Part shown: positions 36,273 through 44,848 of the stretch, piece after piece
How positions within the stretch are numbered: position 1 is the stretch's first letter
Layout of the letters: each line of letters opens with the position of its first letter
Assembly: GCA_021300155.1 (NCBI GenBank)
Contig: JAJTID010000001.1
Span: 62,001-126,000 of the forward strand
DNA from: Pirellula sp.
Lineage (GTDB): Bacteria > Planctomycetota > Planctomycetia > Pirellulales > Pirellulaceae
DNA length: 64,000 nucleotides
Direction: 5' to 3'
Notes under the pieces: model-generated
What the model was told of the DNA's origin: nothing
What the model saw: the letters and a program-made list of their open reading frames with translations, nothing else
Databases searched by the model: none
Made by a program: the position numbers and the translations under genes

Positions 36273-37054
36273 TGACGTCAAGGTTGGTGCGATGGATTGC
36301 ACCTGTGCTTGTGTTTTTGATTTTTACGGGAGTCTGGGATTTCTCTGTGCGATGGTTTGATCTGCATAAAGTCATTCTTCCCAAGCCGATGGATGTTCTC
36401 TATGCGATGTTCCAAGAGCGTTGGATTTTGCTTCGAGGCAGTTGGGTTACGTTCCAGGCTGCCTTTCTAGGGTTGCTAGCAAGTGCAGTAATAGGTTCGT
36501 CCATTGCGATTGTTTTTAGTCAGTCTAGGGTTGTGCGTATTTCGTTTTATCCGTACGTACTTTTTTTGCAAACGGTACCGATCGTGGCCATTGCGCCTCT
36601 GCTCATTCTTTGGTTTGGAAACGAGTTTAAGACCGTGGTATTGGTTTCGTGTATCATCAGCATTTTTCCCGTTATTTCGAATGTAACGAGCGGACTGATT
36701 TCCGTGAACGAGAACTTAAGAGATTTGTTTCGTATGCAGTCCGCGAACCGTTTGCAAGTGCTATTGAAGCTTAGTATTCCTTCGGCTGTGCCGCAGTTGG
36801 TGCTCGGTTTACGCATCAGTTGTGGACTGGCTGTTATCGGAGCAATTGTCGGCGAATTTTTCGTCGGTGATCGCGGGGCTTATGAAGGACTGGGTACGAT
36901 CATCACGGCTCGGCAAGGCAATCTCAATACTGCTTCGATGATAGGAGCCGTGATTGCATGCGCATTGCTTGGGCTGGTATTGTTAGTTTTCGTCAACTTG
37001 ATTGGCACGATTGTTTTAAGACGATGGACCAAAGACGTTGGGTTTGAATCCTAG
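36269..37054 (+). CDS. ABC transporter permease (nitrate/sulfonate/taurine type)
   Basis: The 261-residue protein has about six membrane segments and the permease coupling loop NENLRDLFRMQSANRLQVLL, then KLSIPSAVPQLVLGLRISCG. It pairs with the ATPase encoded upstream (four-base ATGA overlap). The family resembles SsuC/TauC. A membrane protein gene starts two bases after its stop. Confidence 0.94.
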   Translation: MMTSRLVRWIAPVLVFLIFTGVWDFSVRWFDLHKVILPKPMDVLYAMFQERWILLRGSWVTFQAAFLGLLASAVIGSSIAIVFSQSRVVRISFYPYVLFLQTVPIVAIAPLLILWFGNEFKTVVLVSCIISIFPVISNVTSGLISVNENLRDLFRMQSANRLQVLLKLSIPSAVPQLVLGLRISCGLAVIGAIVGEFFVGDRGAYEGLGTIITARQGNLNTASMIGAVIACALLGLVLLVFVNLIGTIVLRRWTKDVGFES

Positions 37055-37056
37055 TC

Positions 37057-37539
37057 ATGAAGAGAGAGATGCTGCTTCGCGCGCTGAGCTGTCTACATAT
37101 CCTCGCGTGGTCCATTTGGTGGGGAGGTCTCACGTTGTATGCCGCCATTGTGGTTCCTATTGCAACCGAGTCTATCGGGGCGTTGGAACAAGGGTTTGTG
37201 ACGCAACGAGTAACCCAATGGCTTCACGGTTCTGCCGCGGTTTATCTCGCAACGGGAATAGCAGTCTCGGCATGGTGTCGTTCTCGATGGCAAAAATGGC
37301 TAATCGTCGTGCAGTTCGTCCTCTTGGCGACTTTGGTCATGTTGCATCGGCAACTTTCGGCCGAAATGGATTTTGATCTCAAGACGATCCCCGATGGCTT
37401 TTACGCGAAGCACGCGAATTATCTTTGGCTCACGACGGGCATGTGGTTTGTCGGATTGGTTTATCCGTTTATTGCGTTGCCGCTCTGTAGTAGTTTCTCA
37501 TCACGTTTTTGCCATTCATCAAGCGATCCAGAATCGTAA
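37057..37539 (+). CDS. Four-helix membrane protein, DUF4149-like
   Basis: The 160-residue protein has four membrane segments (starting ALSCLHILAWSIWWGGLTLY) and loops with HGSAAVYLATG and FYAKHANYLWLTTGMWF. The IWWGG motif and length recall DUF4149/CopD-like small membrane proteins. I am not certain of the family. It follows the permease by two bases, so it belongs to the transporter operon and may help it. Confidence 0.65.
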   Translation: MKREMLLRALSCLHILAWSIWWGGLTLYAAIVVPIATESIGALEQGFVTQRVTQWLHGSAAVYLATGIAVSAWCRSRWQKWLIVVQFVLLATLVMLHRQLSAEMDFDLKTIPDGFYAKHANYLWLTTGMWFVGLVYPFIALPLCSSFSSRFCHSSSDPES

Positions 37540-37567
37540 TCGACCTAGGTCTGCCTTATCGCTTGCT

Positions 37568-38113
37568 TTAAAGGATGATGGCTCCGTCGGATCCTGGTTT
37601 CTCTTCCCATTGGCGTCGAATCTCTCGGAGACCATAAGCGCACATCTCGAATTGATCGCTCAATCGATGCAAAAGATCGTTTGTGGCCACCGAGTCGTCG
37701 TCAGTTTCGATCTCGCTAGCGATTTCGTAGGCTTTCTTGCCCTCGTAGCAGTAGCTAAAGAATTGATCGGATTTATTTGCTGCCTGCAATCCGCGAAGAG
37801 ATTCCGGGTAGAGACCTGTCCAGAAGAGTGTAAAGTCTCCGATATGACGATGGACCTCGCGCCGAGCGACACCCACGCGATTTTGAGCTTCTGTCATCAT
37901 CGTCACTACTTCCGTTGCACGTTTTCCGTTCAACTGACGAATGCGATGGAGTGAGTCTGTTTTCGTAAACCGAATCAGAAGTTTGCTAACGTACGAGACA
38001 AGCTCGGTATCCGTCACCCCCAATTGGGAGTAAAACGCGTATTCCGAAAGTCCTGTGAAGAAACGTTCGAGAAGGTTATCGCTCGAACTGGAAGAATCGT
38101 GCTCAAATTGCAT
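37568..38113 (-). CDS. Hypothetical helical protein
   Basis: This 181-residue protein is not one I recognise. It is mainly helical by composition, with SLHRIRQLNGKRATEVVTMM, then RREVHRHIGDFTLFWTGLYP, and FSYCYEGKKAYEIASEI. No signal peptide or membrane segment is seen. It stands alone, converging with the membrane protein gene, and begins near an inverted region that separates it from the sigma factor gene. Clean codon reading and lack of overlap make it a likely real gene. Confidence 0.65.
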   Translation of the reverse strand: MQFEHDSSSSSDNLLERFFTGLSEYAFYSQLGVTDTELVSYVSKLLIRFTKTDSLHRIRQLNGKRATEVVTMMTEAQNRVGVARREVHRHIGDFTLFWTGLYPESLRGLQAANKSDQFFSYCYEGKKAYEIASEIETDDDSVATNDLLHRLSDQFEMCAYGLREIRRQWEEKPGSDGAIIL

Positions 38114-38402
38114 ACTGAATACCCCTTAGAAAGTCCCACGGAACCCTCTACCCTCAATATAGACTATTCAACGGTTTTCAGCCGAGTCAAGAGAAATTGA
38201 TCCACATCAGTCGGAAATGGTGCTTCCAGGGAAGCATTCCAGAATCATCCCTGGAGAGCGGGGCGTTGCGTTTGATAATGGTGCAGATAACTGGCGGCTA
38301 CCTGGTGATTCGCATAGACTTAGGAAACTGCAACCGGAGGAGCGGAACAAATTCGCGTGGCTGGTGTTCGATGAATGGTTCTAGCGATCAAGAGTAAAGA
38401 CA

Positions 38403-39086
38403 TTGACGGACGATAGCAGAGCGCAACAAGATGACAGGGTCGATCCCGACGTTGGGCTGATGCTGCGCGTGCGCGATGATGATGCCGTGGCTTTCGAGAT
38501 GCTAATCGATCGACATCAGGGGAAGATTATTCGGTTTATGCAGGGATGGGTTTCGAACGTGCAGCAGGCAGAAGATTTGGCTCAGGAGGTCTTTCTCAGA
38601 GTCTTTAAGGCACGGAAATCTTACGTTCCGACTGCAAAATTCACGACCTGGATGTACCGCATTGCTCACAACATTGCATCCAACTACTTGCGGGACTCTT
38701 CGCATCGTAAGGAATACCAGCTTTCTAAAGGCGAGAATTCCTCCTCTGGTGATATTCTGCTGGAAAATGTGGCGGTTGCTCCGAGCGGATTTCATCCCGG
38801 CCGGCCTCTCGACACGGCTGAGCGATCGAGCATCGTCCTTCAGTCGTTGCAGGCGCTTGGGGAAAGACAACGGACAGCCATCATGCTTAGCAAGTTTGAA
38901 GGAATGAGTTACCAGGAGATTGCAGACACGATGGGTATGAGTGTCCAGGCGGTCAAGTCTCTTTTGAGCCGCGCGCGTGGAAATCTGAAGAATCTACTGG
39001 AACCCTACATTGATCTTGGGCTTACGCCCAAAGCGAGTGTCGTTGAAGACGACTCATCCCCTGCATCGCAAGGTGAAGACGAATGA
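38403..39086 (+). CDS. ECF-type RNA polymerase sigma factor
   Basis: The 227-residue protein starts with TTG at 38403. Region 2 reads LIDRHQGKIIRFMQGWV, AEDLAQEVFLRVFKARKSY and TWMYRIAHNIASNYLRD. Region 4 reads MLSKFEGMSYQEIADTMGMS and VQAVKSLLSRARGNLKNLL. A Ser/Pro-rich tail of about 20 residues follows. The stop overlaps the next start as ATGA, coupling it to the anti-sigma candidate. Confidence 0.95.
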   Translation: MTDDSRAQQDDRVDPDVGLMLRVRDDDAVAFEMLIDRHQGKIIRFMQGWVSNVQQAEDLAQEVFLRVFKARKSYVPTAKFTTWMYRIAHNIASNYLRDSSHRKEYQLSKGENSSSGDILLENVAVAPSGFHPGRPLDTAERSSIVLQSLQALGERQRTAIMLSKFEGMSYQEIADTMGMSVQAVKSLLSRARGNLKNLLEPYIDLGLTPKASVVEDDSSPASQGEDE

Positions 39087-40375
39087 GCAATCCGGTAGAC
39101 TATCCAGAAATGAACGATCTCGATGAGCAGTTGACCGCCTACTTGGACGGTGAGTTGTCGAGTGAGGAGTCCCATGATTTAGAGCAAAGGCTCATCGATG
39201 ATGAGTCGTTGAGAATGCGGTTAGCGGAGCTTCGCAAATCGTATGAACTGCTGGATGAACTCCCGGAAACCCCGTACGATCAACGGTTTACACAAAGCAC
39301 GATTGAACACATCATTCGCGATGTTCGCGGAGTTCAGCCAGCAGAGGTGCTACCTGCACCGACGATGCTACCTGTTGGATGGCTCTCGAAGAATTCTCGA
39401 TTTTTGATCGGGCTGGTCGGAGTCGCGGTCGCTGCCATGGTGGCTGCTTTTCTCATCCGCAAAACGGAATCCAATCGGCAATTGCAAGAACTTGGTCTAG
39501 TGAGCAATCTCTCGGGTTGGATGGATGTGAATGAACTCGAAATTGCAACCAAATTGAGTGAAGAAACTTTTGTCATCGAGTGTCTCAAAGAGCATTTGGC
39601 CGATAAGTTTGTAGAGACTCCACCAGTTGTATTGAACGATCGCGTTGATTGGGTGGCAAGTATGTCGATAGATCAGCAAGCGAAGCTTGAAAGTGACTTC
39701 GATTCGCTTCGAAGAATGAACGTTGAGTCGAGGGCTCGATTTGAAGCGATTCAAAAGAAAGTGGAAGAACGGCCTGATCGCGAGAAGGTACAGGATACTG
39801 TGAGAGTCATCGGACTGTTGATGGACTCGCTTCCTAATTCGGAACGCCGAGATCTTAACGGACTCAAAGGGCAGACTCGTCTTCAGTACATAAGATCTCA
39901 ATTGTACTTCTATGCAGCCAAACACTACTTTATTCATAAACTATCGTCTCAGGATAGTGATGCCATCAAGGATTGGTGTGAAAATTATCTGGAGCCTGAG
40001 TTGTTGAAGAAGGTCCCCGACTTTATGAGACGCTCTTTAACGGATAACCAACTTAGTCTGGATTCGCTAGTCAATTTGTTTGCCTATCGATTCGTCGAAT
40101 CCGCAGACCGCCCCCAGATCCTCGATTTGTTGAGTTCCCTTACTCCTAACTTGTCAGCGAATGGACAATCGCTCTTTAAGAATTTAAGCCCAACTCAGCA
40201 AATGGAAGTTATGTTCCATACACTCGCGCCCAATCGCTGGGGATCTGACCAGAATATTGTCGAGACATACGAAAAGATCGCGCCGAAATGGAGAGAGTCA
40301 TTGGATCTCACTGACCCCAGTAGTGCAAAGCGTCGAATTCTGGAAGAATCTCGACGTAGAAGAATCCGCCCCTGA
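39083..40375 (+). CDS. Membrane anti-sigma factor candidate with a large extracytoplasmic domain
   Basis: The 430-residue protein opens with an anti-sigma-like segment, NDLDEQLTAYLDGELSSEES, then HDLEQRLIDDESLRMRLAEL. A single membrane segment lies at about 107-125 (FLIGLVGVAVAAMVAAFLI), and some 300 residues follow outside. The zinc-binding His-x3-Cys-x2-Cys motif of classical anti-sigma factors is absent. Location and coupling to the ECF sigma gene by ATGA support the role; the outer domain matches nothing I know and may sense the signal. Confidence 0.8.
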   Translation: MSNPVDYPEMNDLDEQLTAYLDGELSSEESHDLEQRLIDDESLRMRLAELRKSYELLDELPETPYDQRFTQSTIEHIIRDVRGVQPAEVLPAPTMLPVGWLSKNSRFLIGLVGVAVAAMVAAFLIRKTESNRQLQELGLVSNLSGWMDVNELEIATKLSEETFVIECLKEHLADKFVETPPVVLNDRVDWVASMSIDQQAKLESDFDSLRRMNVESRARFEAIQKKVEERPDREKVQDTVRVIGLLMDSLPNSERRDLNGLKGQTRLQYIRSQLYFYAAKHYFIHKLSSQDSDAIKDWCENYLEPELLKKVPDFMRRSLTDNQLSLDSLVNLFAYRFVESADRPQILDLLSSLTPNLSANGQSLFKNLSPTQQMEVMFHTLAPNRWGSDQNIVETYEKIAPKWRESLDLTDPSSAKRRILEESRRRRIRP

Positions 40376-40398
40376 AATCGTTCGATATCGGATGTCCC

Positions 40399-41673
40399 AT
40401 GAATCGACGCTGTTTTTTGAACAATTTGCTAGCCACTTCAATAGCTGCTCCATGCTGGAATCATGTTCGAGGAAGTCACACGAGCAAACCCAAAGTTTTG
40501 CTGCGATCCTCATGGCAGACGGTGAATATCGGCGACATCGCACATACACCAGGGGTGTTGACGATTTTGGAAAAGTACTTGCCTGAGGCAGAAGTTCAAC
40601 TTTGGCCTATGCGAGTCGACAATGGTGTAGAAGAGATGCTACGCAAACGGTTTCCTAGCTTGGCGATCGTGCAAGGAAACGATGCTGTCGCGCGAGCAAT
40701 GGAGGAGTGCGATTTCTTATTGCATGGATCCGGACCTTCACTGGTCGCCCAACGTGATATCGAGAAGTGGAGTTCTCTAACGGGAAAGCCGTATGGCGTC
40801 TATGGAATTACCTTCTCGGCCCAAGAGTCGAGTGCTACGCGACCGACGCCCAATGACGCACTGCAGAAGACCCTAGATGTTTTAAGTGCTGCGAAGTTTG
40901 TGTTTTTCCGAGACTCGGTTTCTCTTGAACTCGCTAAACGTATGGGGTGTGTTTGTCCAACGATGGAGTTCGGACCCGATGGTGCCTTCGCTGTTGACTT
41001 GGAAGATGCAGCCAGTGCTAAAGAATTTATTCGAGCCAACAAACTTGTCGAGGGGGAATTCGTTTGTTGTATTCCTCGATTGCGATTCACTCCTTATTGG
41101 ACGATCCCAGAAAAGAAAGTTGCAAAGGACGAAAGCAAACATGCACGCAATGAAGCGATGAAAGATCAAGACTGCAAGCCACTTCGTGAAGCAATTCTCA
41201 CAGTTCTTGGAAATTCTAAACTCAAAGTACTGTTATGCCCCGAAGACCGAACTCAAATGGCGGTCGCCAAAGAGATGATTTACGATGCATTGCCCGACGC
41301 GGCAAAGTCGAGAGTCGTGTGGCGACAACAGTATTGGCTTACCGATGAAGCGATCAGCACCTATCGAATGAGTGCCGGTCTGTTTGGCCATGAAATGCAT
41401 AGTCCCATTATGTGCATTGGGAATGGTGTTCCTGCAATCGTCTGTCGCTGGGCAGAACAAACCAGCAAGGGATTGATGTGGCGGGATATCGGTCTCGACG
41501 ATTGGCTTTTCGATTTTGATCGAGAGTCAGAAAGACGCAAATTGGCACTGGCCGTATTGTCGATGATCTCCGATCCCGCAGCGGCCAAGAATCGAGTGCT
41601 TCGTGCTCAGAAGATTGTCACCGATAGTCAGAAAGCAACCATGCAGATTCTCAAGAAGTCCTTGATGGTCTAG
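40399..41673 (+). CDS. Polysaccharide pyruvyl transferase family protein with export-like N-terminus
   Basis: The 424 residues include the family text VLLRSSWQTVNIGDIAHTPG near the start, CDFLLHGSGPSLVAQRDIEK, FVFFRDSVSLELAKRMG, FGPDGAFAVD and the C-terminal SAGLFGHEMHSPIMCIGNGV, then PAIVCRWAEQTSKGL. The first 20 residues (NRRCFLNNLLATSIAAPC) look like a short twin-arginine or lipoprotein-type signal. The gene follows the sigma/anti-sigma pair by 23 bases and is probably co-transcribed. The usual enzymes transfer pyruvate to sugars from PEP in the cytoplasm, so an exported copy would be odd. Confidence 0.8.
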   Translation: MNRRCFLNNLLATSIAAPCWNHVRGSHTSKPKVLLRSSWQTVNIGDIAHTPGVLTILEKYLPEAEVQLWPMRVDNGVEEMLRKRFPSLAIVQGNDAVARAMEECDFLLHGSGPSLVAQRDIEKWSSLTGKPYGVYGITFSAQESSATRPTPNDALQKTLDVLSAAKFVFFRDSVSLELAKRMGCVCPTMEFGPDGAFAVDLEDAASAKEFIRANKLVEGEFVCCIPRLRFTPYWTIPEKKVAKDESKHARNEAMKDQDCKPLREAILTVLGNSKLKVLLCPEDRTQMAVAKEMIYDALPDAAKSRVVWRQQYWLTDEAISTYRMSAGLFGHEMHSPIMCIGNGVPAIVCRWAEQTSKGLMWRDIGLDDWLFDFDRESERRKLALAVLSMISDPAAAKNRVLRAQKIVTDSQKATMQILKKSLMV

Positions 41674-41710
41674 TGCATGGTGGCAAGATGGAGCAATTAC
41701 CCTGCGCCCT

Positions 41711-42412
41711 TTATCGGCGCAGAATCTTCTCGGATGGATCGTGACGCTTTTCCCATCCTGCTCGTTCTAATTCTGGTACGGCACCGGGTATGGCTGGCCA
41801 GCCGATGCACAGATACGCAACCAATCTCCATGTCGGGTCGATATCTAGTATCTTCGTAATCGCTGACGGATCTAAGATGGAAACCCATCCCATACCGAGC
41901 CCGACAGATGTGCAGGCTAGCCACAGATTTTGGATCGATGCCATAACGGAATAAAGAGTAGTCTCAGGCATGGTCTGCCGACCAAGTCCTTTTCCTTGAG
42001 TTGGTGCCTGGCACTCAAAAACAGCGATGTGTACCGGGGCGACTTTTAAGCCTGCGAGTTTGAGTTGTAGGTACTGCTTTTGGATATCTGTGTCATAGCT
42101 TTTCGATGCTTCAAAATTGGCTCGCTCGAATTCCTCTGCCACCAATCGTTTGGTATCTGGAGATTCGATCCAAACATAGCGCCACGGCTCGGACAGACCC
42201 ACCGAGGGCGCTAAGAATGCCATTTCGATAGCTTTCTTGATCAACTCGTTCGGAACTGGTATCTCCTTGAAGTGGCGCACATCCCTTCGATATCGAAACA
42301 GCTCCTTGAGCTGTTGACCGAAGATCTCATCAAATACCGGAGTTTCAGGCGTGAAAGGGGGCACGGACGCAGCCTCTGGTTCTTGCACAATTGATTTTGA
42401 GTTCACTTGCAT
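41711..42412 (-). CDS. bluB: 5,6-Dimethylbenzimidazole synthase BluB
   Basis: From ATG 42412 the protein has 233 residues. The flavin nitroreductase-like fold carries BluB-specific text: FRYRRDVRHFKEIPVPNELI, FLAPSVGLSEPWRYVWIESP, LKVAPVHIAVFECQAPTQGK, GLGRQTMPETTLYSVMASIQ and LGMGWVSILDP. BluB breaks up reduced FMN to make the lower ligand of cobalamin. It follows the unknown 42415-43494 gene with two bases between, and converges with the pyruvyl transferase gene. No cobT or cobS is in the window. Confidence 0.93.
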   Translation of the reverse strand: MQVNSKSIVQEPEAASVPPFTPETPVFDEIFGQQLKELFRYRRDVRHFKEIPVPNELIKKAIEMAFLAPSVGLSEPWRYVWIESPDTKRLVAEEFERANFEASKSYDTDIQKQYLQLKLAGLKVAPVHIAVFECQAPTQGKGLGRQTMPETTLYSVMASIQNLWLACTSVGLGMGWVSILDPSAITKILDIDPTWRLVAYLCIGWPAIPGAVPELERAGWEKRHDPSEKILRR

Positions 42413-42414
42413 AA

Positions 42415-43494
42415 TCAACTGCTAAATCGTGTCTTCACGAGATGAAGGGTTCGAGCTCGGTCGTCGCTGGCAAGACTCTCGCTAAGAGGTCCAACAAGGC
42501 TAAGTAAGGGCTGGACACGTGCGATCGACGGATCGTCCATGACCATTAAAGATTCGAGCCATTCCTCTAACTCAGAAAAATCGAACTGCAAGACTTCAGC
42601 GACTCGCAGTGCATTCTGCACCGATCCATCTAAAGCAGGTCCACGCAAAAAACGAAGAAGTTGTGGCGTCTTTGGTAATCGGCTTCGACGAAGCACATCA
42701 ATGCTACGCAATTGGCCGGCTCGCGAGTAACCAGCGAACCTCTCTGCAATCAGTGACAATACGAGGTCGTTGCGACAGCGGGACAATGCGATGGCGGAAG
42801 CGTCTGCGATGGACGAGTCTTCATCGTTTAAGCCATCTGCGAAATACGTTTCGTATCCCAAGAGTCGATATCGCGAAGCAAGTTCAAAACAACCCTCGAG
42901 TACATGCGACTTGCGATTGTCCGAAGCGAGTTGACCAAACCCTAATCGCAACGCATCGTCTGCTTGTCCACGTAGGAAACTCGATTCGATGTGTGGATAC
43001 AGTCCGTAGGGTAGCGTAGGTTCAACCTCTTTGGTAAACCAGTCATCCAGCGGCTCGAATTGATCTCGTAGGAAATGTTCAACCCGATATCGCATTCGAT
43101 CCAAATCGACTCGGAAGAAGATCTTCGATTGTTTCTTCAGCGTATCGATAGCTTCCAGATGGTCTAAAAAATTCTTTGGAGAAGATACGGAAACTGCTTC
43201 AATCAGTTTTCCTGCACATCGGCAGCCTCGATCGATAATTGCTTTCCCTTGGCTCATGGCTCCTGCACGATGAATGCAATCACCAACCAACTCACTAGCG
43301 ATCTCCAAGTGTGTCAGCAATGGAAACTCGGGGAAGGCATTCTGTGGTCCGAAACGATCCCAGGCATGAAACACTCCGGTGCACCAACGATGATTGGTGC
43401 TGTAACTGCTACTCAACAGATCGAGCGAGGCAGAGCGGATCGACACTTGCTCGTGTTCGAGCCATTGGACCAATTGACTATCTTGCACTGCCAT
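42415..43494 (-). CDS. Hypothetical helical-repeat protein in the bluB operon
   Basis: The 359-residue protein is built of helices like a HEAT-type solenoid (for example DASAIALSRCRNDLVLSLIA, then SIDVLRRSRLPKTPQLLRF). I recognise no family. Two acidic Asp/Glu-rich turns and several Trp/Phe residues lie in the first 100 residues. It is placed between a Gfo/Idh gene (three bases upstream) and bluB (two bases downstream), so all three are one transcript. Its role is unknown. Confidence 0.7.
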   Translation of the reverse strand: MAVQDSQLVQWLEHEQVSIRSASLDLLSSSYSTNHRWCTGVFHAWDRFGPQNAFPEFPLLTHLEIASELVGDCIHRAGAMSQGKAIIDRGCRCAGKLIEAVSVSSPKNFLDHLEAIDTLKKQSKIFFRVDLDRMRYRVEHFLRDQFEPLDDWFTKEVEPTLPYGLYPHIESSFLRGQADDALRLGFGQLASDNRKSHVLEGCFELASRYRLLGYETYFADGLNDEDSSIADASAIALSRCRNDLVLSLIAERFAGYSRAGQLRSIDVLRRSRLPKTPQLLRFLRGPALDGSVQNALRVAEVLQFDFSELEEWLESLMVMDDPSIARVQPLLSLVGPLSESLASDDRARTLHLVKTRFSS

Positions 43495-43497
43495 AGT

Positions 43498-44646
43498 TTA
43501 TAGATCGACCCATCGTTGTTCGTTAGCGCTGGCCAAGATTGCTTCACATAGCAGAATCTCGCGATGTCCATCCGCGAAGGTCGGATACGGGTTCCAGTCT
43601 TCGTTCGTATCTCCGGCGATGGCAGCATAGAACGATCGAAACAATTGTTTGAATGTGTCGGGAAAACCTTCGCTATGTCCACCAGGATAGGAAGTGTGTC
43701 GGCTAGCACGGGACGACATCAAGGCCGGATCACGCACGACGATTTCATTTTGTTTATTGCGATTCCCTATCCACAACTCGTCCGGGTGTTGACTATTCCA
43801 TCCGAGCGTTTGTTGAGAGCCTGCAACCTCAAAGCGAATGGTGTTTTTGTGTCCTGCTGTCACTTGCGAGACATGCATGGTACCTCTAGCTCCGTTGCGG
43901 AAGCGAATCAAGACAGCACCATAATCTTCCGTGTCGATGTTTGCATCGATTCGCGGTAGCAGCTCCGATCGTACTTTTTCTGAAAACGTTTCCAATTCAC
44001 CAACGGGACGTTGACGAATCGGAAACACGGTTTGCAAATCGGCACAAACGGATGCGACCTCGAGACCGGTGATCGATTGCACTAGATCGAGCCAATGCGT
44101 TCCTATGTCTGCTAAGGCACGGAGGGATCCACCTTCGGAGCCGAGGACACGCCAATTGAAATCGGTGGGCTGGTGCAACCAATCTTGGACATAGCTCCCT
44201 GAGACATGGAAGATGTCACCGGTCGTTCCTGAACGAATTCTTTCAGCCGCTTCGATGCAAACAGGGTAATAGCGGACGTTGTAATTGACTCCTGTCTTGA
44301 GAGGCGACAACGCAGCTCGACTTACCAAATCGGCGCTCTCCTTCGAATTCATCGCCAGTGGTTTTTCGCAGAGCACATGCTTGCCTGCCTCCATTGCTTG
44401 GATCGCTTGCGAATAGTGGTAACGATTCGGGCTGGTTAAGTGCACAACGTCGACTTGGTCATCCGAGAGGAGTTCTTGATAGTCGCTATAGGCTCGTTCG
44501 ATTCCGAATCGATCGGCGACATCTTGGGATTTTTTCAAAGTTGTTCCCAGAACTCCTCGAACTCGTACTCCTGCCCGCAGAAGTGCCTCAATATGGACAG
44601 GCCCGATGAAGCCTGTGCCAACGACTGCTGCTTTGGAAGAAAACAT
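43498..44646 (-). CDS. Gfo/Idh/MocA family dehydrogenase (cytoplasmic)
   Basis: The 382 residues begin without a signal, AAVVGTGFIGPVHIEALLRA, and carry VVHLTSPNRYHYSQAIQAME, GKHVLCEKPLAMNSKESADL and a C-terminal beta domain with GGSLRALADIGTHWLDLVQS. It should oxidise a sugar or inositol-type substrate with NAD(P). It is the first gene of the operon that also has the unknown protein and bluB. The relation to the exported copy at 29578-31128 is distant. Confidence 0.92.
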   Translation of the reverse strand: MFSSKAAVVGTGFIGPVHIEALLRAGVRVRGVLGTTLKKSQDVADRFGIERAYSDYQELLSDDQVDVVHLTSPNRYHYSQAIQAMEAGKHVLCEKPLAMNSKESADLVSRAALSPLKTGVNYNVRYYPVCIEAAERIRSGTTGDIFHVSGSYVQDWLHQPTDFNWRVLGSEGGSLRALADIGTHWLDLVQSITGLEVASVCADLQTVFPIRQRPVGELETFSEKVRSELLPRIDANIDTEDYGAVLIRFRNGARGTMHVSQVTAGHKNTIRFEVAGSQQTLGWNSQHPDELWIGNRNKQNEIVVRDPALMSSRASRHTSYPGGHSEGFPDTFKQLFRSFYAAIAGDTNEDWNPYPTFADGHREILLCEAILASANEQRWVDL

Positions 44647-44848
44647 GAGAACCTCGACTGCCGACCAAATCGTATAGGCTCAACCGGTCAATCAACCACG
44701 CGAGCCCCATACCCATTCACGAAAGACTGCCAACGATAACCAGGAATGCTCGCTCCGAAAAGGCTCTCTCGCAATTCCGCTTGTCATCTCACTGAGATCT
44801 GATCGAATATCCAAAAATTCAATTCCTCCTCGAACCTGGATCGATCCC

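Noticed and set aside
38225-38255. 8-bp inverted pair TCCAGGGA/TCCCTGGA before the sigma gene
   Set aside because: The 15-base loop and lack of a T run or known operator give no function. It may be chance.
41702-41722. 7-bp hairpin at the bluB 3' end
   Set aside because: It includes the stop codon and lacks a T run, so I do not list it as a terminator.
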